From: Synanceia verrucosa
Lineage: Eukaryota; Chordata; Actinopteri; Perciformes; Synanceiidae
NCBI GenBank assembly: GCA_029721515.1
Contig: CM056550.1
Coordinates: forward strand, 20,149,119-20,213,118
Length of the DNA stretch: 64,000 nt
Direction: 5' to 3'
The position numbers and the translations under genes are program-made. The notes below the pieces were generated by a model. The model did not search any database. It saw nothing but the letters and a program-made list of their open reading frames with translations, and was not told where the DNA came from. The stretch's first letter is position 1. Each line of letters begins with the position of its first letter. Of this stretch, positions 47,240 through 58,685 are shown piece after piece.

Positions 47240-48203
47240 CAGTGGTGAAAGAAGTACTTAAGTAAAAGTTGTAATTCAGCAGTCTAAAATACATTTCATA
47301 CTCTTATTCAGTAACAGAGTGCTGTAACTCTCTCATAATGTAATGTTCATTATGTTTATATGTATACTTTATCTATTAATGTACAATTTCACTTCTTTTC
47401 ATTTACAACATTCACTGTGCTGTCTTCATTGCACCAGTCGGTCCACTTTGCTCAATATTTTTGTCCACTTTTTGTTATATATTATCTTATCTTATCTTAT
47501 ACACAGTTACGGTTAAGTAGAAGTTGTCAAAGTTTTCATTCGAGTAGAATTGCCACTGTATGTTATATTACTGGACCATTTTCTTTATGCATTATCGTAC
47601 AGGAAGTATTCAGATCCTTGTCTTAGTATAAAAAAAGTATAAATGCTGCAATAAAAAATAAAAGTACGAGTCCAGCAAGCAGCCAAAATTACCTCAGTAA
47701 AAGACGTAAATTCATTTTTTTCTTACTTTTCTGCACATTTCTTTATAGTGGATTGTTTGAGTTTTCCAGTGGAGGAAGACTATTCAGATATCATTAAGTA
47801 AAAGTTTTGATACCACAGTATAAAATGACGCCGTTACAAGTAAAAGTACTGTAAATCTTACTAATACTTTCTGGGTGTTATTATTATATTATTGGATTGT
47901 TTTCTTGATGATCATTAACATTGTCAATTAAAACAAAAAGGCAAGTATTGTTAGTATTATATTTATTTGAGATGGAGCTACTTGTATCAGCCCAATGGTT
48001 GGGTAGTTTAATATGTAAGCAATCATATTTCATAAAATGATCATCTGTTTTGAAGGCATAAAAAGTATCTGTAAAGTAACTACATTGGTAAAAAGGCGTA
48101 TTACCCTTTGAAATGTGTTGGAGTGGAAGTATGAAGAGCATACTTGAAGTACAAATATCTCAAATGTACTTGAGCAAATACATTTAGTTACTTTCCAGCA
48201 CTG
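47240..48203. mobile_element. hAT-like non-autonomous element, about 960 bp
   Basis: The left end is CAGTGGTGAAAGAAGTAC and the right end on the reverse strand is CAGTGCTGGAAAGTAACTAA. The inside has many AGTACTT/AAGTAAAAGT motifs, typical of a very common fish repeat. No coding and no clear 8-bp target duplication. Confidence 0.7.
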
Positions 48204-49379
48204 ATTGTTGTGTCTAGAAATGATTTTAGGGAAGGGAAAATCCTAATATTCGTGATGATAAACACCATTGATTAGTTTAATGGCACTGTTGTCGTCTGAG
48301 AAGAAATCTTTGGCAATTTTCAGCCGGGTCTAATGTTTGTGTAGCGACACATACTTCCTTGGAAAAAAAACAGCATTTAGTGTGTAATTACACACCCAGA
48401 CATTTGTGCTTTTAAAAAATGTGCAAGCAGTCTAGAAGGCATGTAAAAACGTTATTCCGCTTTCATCTTCGCCGTTTATCCAAATTGCAGCGCTATGGTT
48501 ACACTGACGCAGCCTTTTTGGCATCTTGGATGCAGAGTTGGGGTTTTAAGTTTAAAAGGAGCACAAATGCAAACTGTTTATTATCCTTTTGAATATAATC
48601 TTGCATTTACTTTGCATATTGAATAAATTCTCAGGGTATGCCATGGGAAAGGAAACTTGAAAAAAAAAAACAAATAAGGAACAGCTGAATTATGTGCATG
48701 TGATTGTTGTTACGTAGAAATGTAGAAACCATACTTCGACTTGTGCGCTCGCTCTCTCAAATGCACCATCACCAGAGAGAATAAAGTCATGCAGAAACTG
48801 TTTCCATTCCTGAGCTGGCCAAGTAGTTAGACTGTGTGTCTCAGCCATGCACATAATTTCTAGACAGGTTTATGAACTGAGGTTTGGGAGCTGTCAGTTT
48901 GGAGGAGACATCTTTACTGCCAATATAATGGCTTTACGTTTCTCAACCTGAAATCTGTGCTGATAAAATACATTTTTTTTAAATTTTCGGGACAATATTC
49001 ATGTTAAGCTTTGGACAATGAGCCGGTTTCAAAGTTGCTCAAATTTATGCTGCATATTGAAATATTGCCCCCCCCCAAAATAAAAGGTACAATGCTCCAT
49101 GTGGCAAACATGGTTAGAAACAGATGCAGCTAGTAAAACGTATGATTTACACATGGAAATTGTATGGATGTAATTTACGACATGTTCATGTCTGGACTAA
49201 GATCAGCGTCACAAATTTCCACACAAGCCGGGCAGCTCCTTGGCTGCAGACGTCCACCTCCTAAAACCATCTCATTTTGAGTGAAAATTGAAATGGCATT
49301 GCCCACTTAAGAGCTCAATTAATAAAACTAAAAATATACAGCTTGGTACCTCCCACCCAGATGCCTATAAGAGATTTAA

Positions 49380-49410
<31 letters not shown>

Positions 49411-50823
49411 CTGATCCTCTTCTTGGTACTCACCCTGTTAATGATAGTAGGAAAGCACATTTCCAGCATTGCACTTGCAGATATGAGTATGGTGTGTGAG
49501 CAGTGACTCGATGTTTTACTGAAACAGGCTGTGTTTTTTTCACTGCCAGAGGAAATGTACTCCTTCTATATACACAGCTGTCGGCCATTCATCGAGGTCG
49601 GGCTCTTCTGCCTCATTGGCAGGCGGCGCGTTGAACAGGAAGCGTTTCTATTGAGCACGGAAACCCAAATAAATGCTGCTCTTAATCAGATTAATGCTCA
49701 TCTGAAGTGGGCTGTTTCTCTAAATAGTCTAAAAAAAGTCAACGTGCAGCCAATTTGAATTAAGCACACGAGCAATTACACTCCATTCATCAAGGCTTTA
49801 TCTTGAGATTTGTGTTTGCTGATGTTTGCCACCAGCCGAGGAGGAGGAGGTGGTACATAATTATGTTTTTTTTTTTTTTAATTTGTAGGCGTGATGATTT
49901 AGTTTAAATGTTGTTCATAGATAATAGTTTCACCTTGAAACCCAATTTCTGCAAAATCTGATGCCACTGGTAATGCTTCAAAACAGAATAAGACAATAAT
50001 TAATTTATGCACAGGGAATGAATTCAAGATTAAAAAGCCTTCTTATTCACTATGTGTGTGTGAAACGTGTCTCGCAGCAGCTTGTGTTAACATTTTGTGT
50101 CGCATTTCTTCCTCTGAGAGGCAGCAGGATGCAGCTGATTATGAGAGAGGCTGGTGGGGTCGAGGGGGGCGAGGGAGGAAGGCGCTGATCCAGTTGGAAG
50201 GTCTGGACCGTGAATCCATCTCCAGTCAGGCTTAAAGACCAGCTACAAAAAGATTAATGGCACATATGACTTGTTGTTTTGCAAAAAGGAGGAAAAACTG
50301 TCCAGATTAATCTCCAAATGCACTTAGGAAAACAATGTCATGGTGACTTTGTTTGAAATCACCTTTAAATGCTCCACATGGGAAACTTTTTTGTTTTTAC
50401 CTGGGAGCTGAAAGTCTGGATTGTTCTAACCGTAGATGAATATTCATTAGTTTCTCAGTAACACTGTGTGGGTGTGGCAGTGGCCTGAGCAAACAACCAC
50501 AACAACTAAAATCCTGGTTTATGCACAGAAGTGTGGCGTATTACTTTTTTATGAGCTGAGACAGAAACACAAATACAGAAAAATATCTCATTTTAAATAA
50601 ATATATGATCTGACTTTGGCAGGAAATTGGGTTCATGAAGGACTCAACTTACAAAATATGATTTTAAGGGCATTAAAATGCATTTACATAATGTGGGTGT
50701 GATAGATAAACAACACAAATATGGAAAGAGCAGTGTGCGCTGCTGTTATCGAGGTTGAAAGGACTATAGAGTTTCATGTCTTGGTGTATAAATATAAAAC
50801 TTGACCCGTTTCACACAACTTTA
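48204..50823. other. Upstream flank, no gene recognised
   Basis: AT-rich DNA with a (TA)n run at 49380-49404, a C-run at 49069-49077 and a T-run near 49867-49879. No recognised gene. Confidence 0.4.
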
Positions 50824-50860
50824 TTAACTCATTGAGTGCCAGCCATTTTATAGAACTGAA

Positions 50861-51358
50861 CAACGTAGTCTCATGGAATGGTTCGTATAATATTGTACGA
50901 AAAGTAAGGCACAGATTTTCGTGCATATCTCTACGAATGACCGGCAACACGAGCGATCAGCATGCATGTGCAAACCCCGAAGCGAGAGCCTTAAAAATGG
51001 TGGATATTCCTTTCATTCTCAGTGGAAACTGCAATATTTTGATAAAGTTTATGCATTGAAATACGCTTTGACAACATTTCTAGCTATGGTTAGGGTTAGG
51101 GATAGGGTTACAGGGTTAGGGTATGGAAATAAAATACTTATTTCCCACTATAAATGTTATCAAAACGCATTTGAACTCATAAGCTCTCTTAAATATTGCA
51201 TTTTCCACTGAGAATGTAAGGAATGTCTGCCATGTTTTCATGAAAAGAGCAGCATGCATCGACCATCACACGATCACAACTCTGGCTATGTGGGTTATAT
51301 ACGAATTATAGTGCAATACTGTTTGTAGTAATTTGAATGAATATTGGATGAGAACAGC
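50861..51358. mobile_element. Insertion element inside the MITE, about 498 bp
   Basis: The left edge CAACGTAGTCTCATGGAATG and the right edge, which reads GCTGTTCTCATCC on the reverse strand, share an imperfect inverted end. CTGAA occurs on both sides (50856-50860, 51359-51363) as a possible target duplication. Near the left is the palindromic CGTATAATATTGTACG. The class is unknown. Confidence 0.55.
51089..51122 (+). repeat. Telomere-like TTAGGG cluster
   Basis: GGTTAGGGTTAGGGATAGGG followed by GTTAGGG: three to four degenerate TTAGGG units inside the nested insertion, so probably part of that repeat. Confidence 0.8.
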
Positions 51359-51900
51359 CTGAAATGAAAGTGCCTTGTGCCAGCGTTTTTGGCCATTTTG
51401 AGTCATTTTTTAAGACCCACAGAATATTTTGTACAATGTCTCCGAAAATGCTGAATAGTTCATATGAAAGAAGAGACTATTTCATCATGAAAAAAATGTT
51501 TGTTTTTTACCTTGTTCTGTTCTTGTTTTATCAGAAGTAGAGGCTAGTTTTAAAATCACCACTTTTTGTCCTGTTCTGTTTGTTTTGCTGTCTAATCTTG
51601 ATCATCTCCACTTCCTGCTTTGATCTCTGTGGCGTATACCGTCTCTTTATGCTCCGACTACATCTCCCAGAAGCCCCAAAATTACTCACAGGCTGTGTGA
51701 GAGCGCCCTCTTGTGTCTGCTGGCAAAAAAACAATTTGACGTATTTATCCTCATTGGCATTCAAACGTTGGATTTTAAATGACGTACAAACACATCAATG
51801 GCACTCAAAGAATTAAAATAAAATCAACCTTGTTCCTCAAAAAATTGCATTCGGTATAAAAAGTAAAATAACAGATGGAAAAAACACATTGGAGTGCATA

Positions 51901-52067
51901 TTAAAGGTGCAGTGTTCATGATGCTCCATCTAGAGGTGAGGTTGCAGATTACAACCAACTGAAACGTCTCCCATGTCTCATTACAGTCTCAAGATAATTA
52001 TACACTAAAGCTATACTTATTAAATTCCATTTATGCTAATAGATCCTGTTAAATGTCCCACACTTAA
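51901..52067. mobile_element. TTAA-flanked MITE of a common fish family
   Basis: Starts TTAAAGGTGCAGTG and contains GGTGAGGTTGCAGATTACAA and AACCAACTGAA. It ends with TAATAGATCC, then CCCACACTTAA. I recognise this as a frequent teleost repeat whose two ends are inverted. The right end is abbreviated. Confidence 0.6.
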
Positions 52068-53665
52068 ATGGTTTCCAGAGACAATAGCATTGCTACACAA
52101 AGAGCCACAAAGTCCAGGAACAATTGTCACCCCATGTCGACCTTTTGACCCCGCTTCGTGTCTGGGACAAGGCCAAACCGTGGAGCTGGTGTTGAGTGAT
52201 AGGGGGTTTATATTGGACGTGGAAATGACCAGATGATGCGTCACATGTGAGCCCATTAGAGCTCCTTTGGTGCATGTGTTCATTAAAAAGCAATACGTGG
52301 AGGTCTGATGTGCCATTTCCTGCAGATCCGTATCTGCTCACACATCCAGAGAAGACGGCTCGGCTGTAGGTTGTTTTAGCCGCCACAGGGCAGGCTAATC
52401 ACAAACCAGGGACCCTCCGACTGTGAGTTTGAATTAACCGTATTGCTAACAGAGCCTGAAATAGTGTGGGATTGAGGGTTAGGGACCGCAATCTGGCCAG
52501 GATATCTTCACGCTGTTTGCCATTGTAATGCGATGATGGAGCCCAAGCACAATCGATTAAAGCAATCATTTGTTGAATCAGATGTTTTTCTGCATGGATG
52601 CAACAACGGTATGACGTTTCTGCTCGGTATGGCGCTCGAGTTGCTGCTGAATATCCTCGGCTTGATGTAGTGCAGCAGCAACGGTCTTTATTTTGGCAAA
52701 TGACCATGTTTCATGTCAAATAACTGACAAAATTCAGTATCACAGACCATATGGAAATTGTCTTCGCTGTAACACTGAATAAATGATGTTGTGGTTTTAA
52801 GGCATGTTGCACAACCACAACTGGGACTTCTTTGATGATATCATTGCAATCAGACCCGTTTAAAAGCAACTTGTAGTGTAGTTAATTCGCACCGGCAGCA
52901 TCGCGTTGTCCCTTTCACCTGTTTTCTTTGAAAGCGATACCAATCCCAGTCAGCGACACCTCAAAAAAAGGAGCTCCGTGTGGTCTTCAGCCCACACTCC
53001 GCCGCGGTTTCTATACACTGACGGACGTGCGAGAGCAGGAACGTCATCCAAGACAAACAAAACCCTCAGTTTGTGTGATTATTCTGCATAGTTAGAATAA
53101 TTCTCAGCAAAAGCGAAGCAGAGGACGACGGGGGCAGCTGCTGTCAAAGTCAGGAAACGTGACGGTGTGCAGCGTGATGTATGGAGGAGGCCGTTTTTGG
53201 AGATCCTAGCCCACCTTCCTCACCATTAATGAACTCCCTAAAGGGTATATGAGCAGAGATGCTGCAATAGACAAGACCGCAGTGCTGGATGTGGCGGATA
53301 TTGCCTTACCTCTGTACAGGGCTAATGACAAATGGATGGTCGAAGTGACTGAAAAAGATTGATTTCCTTACATTTTACCCCACAGACATTCCGTCTTTTC
53401 CACAATGATATTAACTCAAGCCTCTTACGGCTGTCAGATTTAACACTTTTTTTTTTCCTCAGGTGCAACCGAGCTGGAAACCACACACTTTGCAAACACC
53501 TGAGATTGATCCTCCCCGTCAGAGAGGTCATGAGAACTGGGATGACTGTGCTGTGAGTGTGTTTGAGGTGATGCTTTAAAGGGATCATGTTACATCTGAT
53601 GTGGTCACCAGACATCCTGAGGGGCACCAGGACGACTGACACCGAGCAATTTGTTGGCCGAGCAA
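52068..53665. other. Upstream flank, no gene recognised
   Basis: Overlapping frames on both strands near 52033-52707 match no known protein. Confidence 0.4.
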
Positions 53666-53754
53666 CAGCAGTGGTGTGTCCAGACTTTTTTTTTGCAGGG
53701 GTGGCCCAAGTGGGGCACCGAGTCAACCCTGGCCACCCCCTAGACACGCCCCTG
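53666..53754 (-). mobile_element. 89-bp hAT micro-element with 8-bp target duplication
   Basis: A perfect direct repeat CCGAGCAA flanks it (53658-53665 and 53755-53762). The ends are inverted: GTGGTGTGTCCAGAC on the left and TAGACACGCCCCTG on the right. The core GCAGGGGTGGCCCAAGTGGG, reversed, matches the far end of the element running off the window at 63076-64000. An 8-bp duplication is the hAT hallmark. Confidence 0.8.
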
Positions 53755-53762
53755 CCGAGCAA

Positions 53763-55210
53763 TAGGCAACAATTTAAGTCTCTAAAATCTGTTATAAAGT
53801 TGTATCCTAATGATTAAAACAATAAATCAAAGGCAGCTATTAATATTTCATATCAACACCCGTTTTAAATGATAGCACCGAGCAGGTCTGATGAGTAGGA
53901 AATGATGTTCTGAGGTGATTTTTCTTTGTCAGTTTGGACAATAAAGCCGTCATTTCTCCCTGCCGATAAGGCTGTTTTTTTTCATCCTTCATGCATAGGT
54001 GAGGCGCTAACCTCTCACCCTGCCTCGGCAATATTTACATCAGAGAGGATCTCGCCTGCGTGGTCGCATGGAAAATATGTAATGAAGACTATTTGTTAAT
54101 GTCAGCGTCTGGCCCGGTGGTGCCTCCTGAAATAATGTGAGCCCTCAGCCGTTTACGGACTCCTTTTTTTAGACACGTCTAATTAAATTTCTGCCTCGGA
54201 TGACTCGTTAATACGAAGCGGAGCGTGGATGATACCTTGTTAACTGCAGCACGTAATCAAAAAGCAGGTTGTGTTTGCACGAGGCTGCCAGTCTTTTTCT
54301 AACCTCTTCCACAAAATGATTGTTTTGGCTTGGAAAATATAGCAATTGTCTGTCAGAGTACAATTAAAGTATTACAGCTTAAAGTAGCACCTAACATGTT
54401 ATGTCGGATGTGAAAAACTCTATAATTGCTCACTTTTAATGAGATATATTTCACCAAGCATCAGGGCTCCTGATTCACCTAAAACTATTTTAAGTGCGGT
54501 GTCAGTTACCTCAGACTTCAGTTGCATGTTAGAACAAAGTAAAGCCACATGACACAACATTGTCATTTACATTCCTGCAGACGGGTTTGGCTTTCAGAGT
54601 TTTTAAGAAATGATCCACTTGCATACTTAGACATAGAGAGTAAAGATATAATCCACTGTGTTAAGAAGATGCCACCACCGTCATTTAGCCTATAGATGTC
54701 CTCGATTTAAAAGCATCCAGCATTCACTCAGGGTAATGCCGTTGCTCTGTCAGCACTGTTAACTGTGAGCTGTTAGCTGTTGCCATGTTGAGAGCCATGT
54801 TGAGGCAATAAAAGTTTCAGTATCAAAGCAGCTGAGGTTTGTTCATCCTGACTGTTACCCCTAATGTCCACTGAACGCAGAACGACGCCTGCCAAAACAA
54901 ATCGACAGAGCTTCTATTTTTTTTTTTTTCTATTAGGGAAGTCGTGTACAGACACAAAATAAAACATCTGGTTTATCTTCAAAATAAAATAATCTGTATT
55001 CACGGCGGACGGTATAATCAATTTCCTTCTACTCAGTGGACACAGGGTGGTTGTCTTTCACTGACGCTACAACCGTTGCAATATCGCATGCTTATACGTG
55101 AATTTGCGAGATCTCGTTAATTAGCGAGATCTCGTTCTCGCCCTTACAGCTTTTCTGTGGAGCTGCAGTATTGGGTATTGATGTCGGTGTCGATGGATGT
55201 CGGACTTCGA
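53763..55210. other. Upstream flank, no gene recognised
   Basis: No repeat or gene recognised. A T-run lies near 54918-54929. An inverted GAGATCTCG-rich patch occurs around 55108-55140. Confidence 0.4.
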
Positions 55211-55533
55211 CGTCATTCAGGGGATATTAGGGGTTAGTCGGACCATATTTTTAATTATAAATACTACATATTGGGGGACACTCTCAATTAAAACTAAGGC
55301 TGTTGAAATAGACCAGCCATTTTATAAAACAGAAAGTGTCTTGTTCCAGCGTTTTTGGCCATTTTGAATCATTTTTTAAGACCCACAGAATATTTTGTAC
55401 TATGACTCTGAAAACACAGAATAGCTCAAATGAAAGAAGAGACTTCATGAAAAAAAAAAAGTTTGTTTTTACCTTGTTCCATTCTTGTTTTATCAGAGGT
55501 AGAGTAGAGGACACTTTCACCAAAAACGCCACT
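55211..55533 (+). mobile_element. piggyBac-like MITE with foreign 5' flank, copy 2
   Basis: Shares with 24311-24797 the same foreign left flank (GGATATTAGGGGTTAGTCGG) and the same junction to the family (GACCAG then TTTTATAAAAC). Homology stops after CACTTTCACCAAAAA, so the right half is missing. Confidence 0.82.
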
Positions 55534-57995
55534 GAGGCCGAAGTCGAGCTGCATAGTCAGTCTGTATTTGAACCTCTTTTAGGTTCTTTTATCACAGCCT
55601 TCAACTGTGTAACTGGAGTCTTAAATGTCTATCTTTACAACAAAGTCACTTAAAGTTAATCACTGCAGAGTAAGTGAAGCCATCAAAGCCATAAACGTTG
55701 CTCGACTGTTAGAATTGTAGCTCTGCTGAAGTCAGGTGGACCCTTGGCTGCTAAAGCTATTAAGGGATGAGAGTCCCTGTGCTGCAGCACATTAAGTGAG
55801 ATCCATCAGCGCCAGCCAGGATGCAGACAAATAGTGTACACACAGACAGAGGCATATAAACAGATATACACATGGAGACACCCCCACACACAGAGCCCAG
55901 ACAGATGGGACTGCTCTGAGCCACATCTGGGCTAGCAGTCAGGTATGTGGATGTTTCCCAGGAGCGCTCCCCTCTACACCCACCCAGGCTAAAGACGCAG
56001 CACCAAAGTGTTGTGCAGGTATGTGTGTAGGTGTTCTCCAATTCCCACCCATGGTCAACGTGTTGCATTCCAGACACCTTAACGTCCGAGCGAATAAAAA
56101 GAAGGGATCAGTTCTCGCTGTGATGAGCTGCCAGAGGAGGCGGAAATGAGAATAAAACACGGTGTCGTAACGTAACCTTTCATATCACTCCTGCCACTCG
56201 TAGGATGACAGAGAGTGATAAAATGAGCGTCTGGCCAAGGTTGTGTCGACTCCCCCTTCATACGTAATGAGGATGGGGAATGCAGATGCATGAGAGGAGT
56301 CTTTCTCACTGCTTTGGAAATGCTTATTATGTGGATGATTTAGAGATGTAGCTCCCAGAAATAAGGAGTGAAGGATGTTTTAGCTGTTTCTCTTTGCAAA
56401 TTAGCCTCACCACATCAGCTGGCACTGAGGCAGATGTTTCCCTGCTCTTTTTAAGATGAGCCACAACAGGAACATTATTTTTTTATACACTTATCATTTT
56501 GATTAGTGTATAACATGTCTTCACCAACAATTAGATCACATAATGCCTCATTTATATTTAAACATACAATTTCATAAATCCATACAAGAAATAGTTGTCT
56601 TAATATCTTAACTAGTTAACTGGGGAAATTCCATGGAGATGACTAATGTATTCACCTGTGTTATTATATAAATCTGTTTTAATTTTGCTTTTGTTGTTTT
56701 GCAAATTGCATGGAATTTTACAATCCATATCTTTAAAGCATCACATCCACCAAAGCTTCAGTTCCTCTCTGTTTTCTGGAGATTTTTTTTTACAGACATT
56801 TGTTCATATATCATTCATAGCCTCATTTTTGTAATTTGATTTATGCAATATTCAGATTTTTGAAGTATCATTTCAGAAAACTTGTCTTGATGACAATAAT
56901 AAAGAAATAAATAAAAGAAAGTTTGATGGTGACACCTATTAATGTTTTATTTTATTTTTTACCATATTCACCTATAGTATCTGATACGCAAGAACAGACA
57001 GAAAATGCTATCATTTAATAGGTAAGAAAAAAAAAACGGATACTGAGCTTTTTGCTGCTGTAGCTCCACTGAACATCACCTCTTCCCCCCACCCTCCCCC
57101 AACCACAATGTTGGCGCAACCTCATTTCGATGTACAGATAGGAGAGACACTTCTGCCGCCGCAATTTGACACAACTAATTTAGAACTGGTCTTTTATGGC
57201 AGCCTGGAATATATTACCTCGGCCGAACATAATAATAATGGAGAAGCATCAATCAGGCAGGCCCCTGTGCATACATTGTGCAATAAAGCTTATCTCTGGG
57301 TGACACAGTCCGTCTGACTCAGCCTGCCAGGCAGAGCCAAACTATACGCGGCTCTGCCATCAGGCGCCGGTTAACACTGCATAAATATGCAGTTTAAGAG
57401 TCAATGACATTTTAATAAGGGAAAGCTGACAGCTCACGGCTCGCCACACAAACACCCGGTTGTTTTCCAGAATCGAGAAAGAGACGAGCAAGGAGTCCAT
57501 GTCGACACAGAGTCACGCTGTGAGAAACAATGTTGTTTCTTTGAATATGTATACCCCCCCCTTCAGCTGTCATCACATACACCTCAGGATCGCCAGACAT
57601 CAGTGCGCTCCCCCTCCTCCTCCATTCAAATGTTTCTATAATTTTTTCCAGGCGTTAACAGGGTTCAGCTGCTTGTGAACTGCTTTGGCTCTCATCTCCA
57701 CTTTCCATATTATTTAGAAGGGGCCTTTTTGTTGATGTATGGTGCCCGAGGTTGTTTTGCCGACGGCACCTCTCAAAGTCCTCATTGTGTCCCCGTTTGT
57801 GTGATGTCATGCCTCCCAAAAACACCTGGGAAATCCTGGGGTTTGTGTCACAGTCTGTTCGGATGAGGCTTTTTCACTCCACGCCCGCTGCATTCAGGAC
57901 AGCCTGGTGTTTGTTAGCTGTGATTAGTGACGGCAACGGGCGGGCGTATGGGTTTCAGAGTGAGACGAGGCTGTCTGATTGTCAGCTGTGCTTAG
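55534..57995. other. Upstream flank, no gene recognised
   Basis: Mostly repeat-poor. The 57100-57370 stretch is balanced in base content and has no simple repeat, so it is a reasonable place to test for conserved noncoding sequence. No coding is supported. Confidence 0.4.
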
Positions 57996-58685
57996 GGCTA
58001 GGTACCAAACTCCGCTAGCACCAACTGAAAAGCTCCGATCCTATCGGGTATCAAAAACTAATCACTTTTCGGTGCCAAATTTTGATACCCAAGTGTCTGT
58101 GAGCCATGCTCGCAGATGTCTCTATGGACGGGGGGATATGTCCCCTTCAGAGTCATAGAGACACTGATCCGTCCGTCCACTTTTCCCAGCATAAGGAGAC
58201 AAACATCGCCGGTAAAACAGAGAATTAATGTCATTGCAGCAGCATTAGTAGCCTGGCATTAGTGTGTTTGACTCATGGTGCATTCAGTTGTACACAAATG
58301 TTGGAATTTCTAAGCTCCAAGTCAAAATTTACACCATGAAGTCGGATCTCCAACTCTGAAAGTCGCCAACCCGACATAGAATTCTTGCTATCTGCTTCTG
58401 ACGTAAACAGTAGCGACATGTTTTGTTGTTCGTCTGTAAGGCTGGAAGAGCTGGGAGCACTAAACTTTGAGGTTACAATGATCTGAGCTCCAAGTTCTGA
58501 CTTCCGTGAACACACCATAAGGCAAACTCTCACTCCCCAGGGTCCTAAAGAGGAACTGGTAGAGCCCTGTGACTGATGATCATCATCAGATCGTTGTCTA
58601 GTATGTCTACCATGATAAAGCCCAAATTACACAAAAATCGAAATTGGCATTATATCAAAAATTTTGAATGATATCCAGTCCTAGC
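57996..58685. mobile_element. TIR transposon enclosing repeat B
   Basis: The left side TTAGGGCTAGGTACCAAAC and the right side, reading GCTAGGACTGGATATCATTC on the reverse strand, look like diverged inverted ends of the fish AGGGCTGGGTATCG-type transposon. Repeat B (58097-58548) occupies most of the interior. Confidence 0.5.
58097..58548 (-). repeat. Dispersed repeat B, copy 2
   Basis: The reverse complement of 35351-35790 with moderate divergence. It keeps the TGTCTCTATG hairpin, CAGCATAAGGAGACAAACAT and GTAAGGCTGGAAGAGCTGGG. It lies inside the TIR element at 57996-58685. Confidence 0.8.

Larger units (their letters stand above)
50824..51816 (+). mobile_element. piggyBac-like MITE split by another insertion
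   Basis: The left piece is 50824-50860 (TTAA, CTCATTGAGTGCCAGCC). The right piece runs from about 51364 to 51816 (TGGCACTCAAAGAATTAA). Together they make one nearly full-length copy. Between them is an unrelated block of about 500 bp. In the right piece the usual GACCGCGATC block is replaced by GAGAGCGCCCTCTTGTGTC. Confidence 0.82.

Noticed and set aside
51089..51122. Interstitial telomere or chromosome-fusion scar
   Set aside because: Only a few degenerate TTAGGG units, inside a transposon-like insertion, so a fusion scar is unlikely.
53322..53762. 146-codon minus-strand frame
   Set aside because: It runs through the 89-bp hAT element and resembles no protein.
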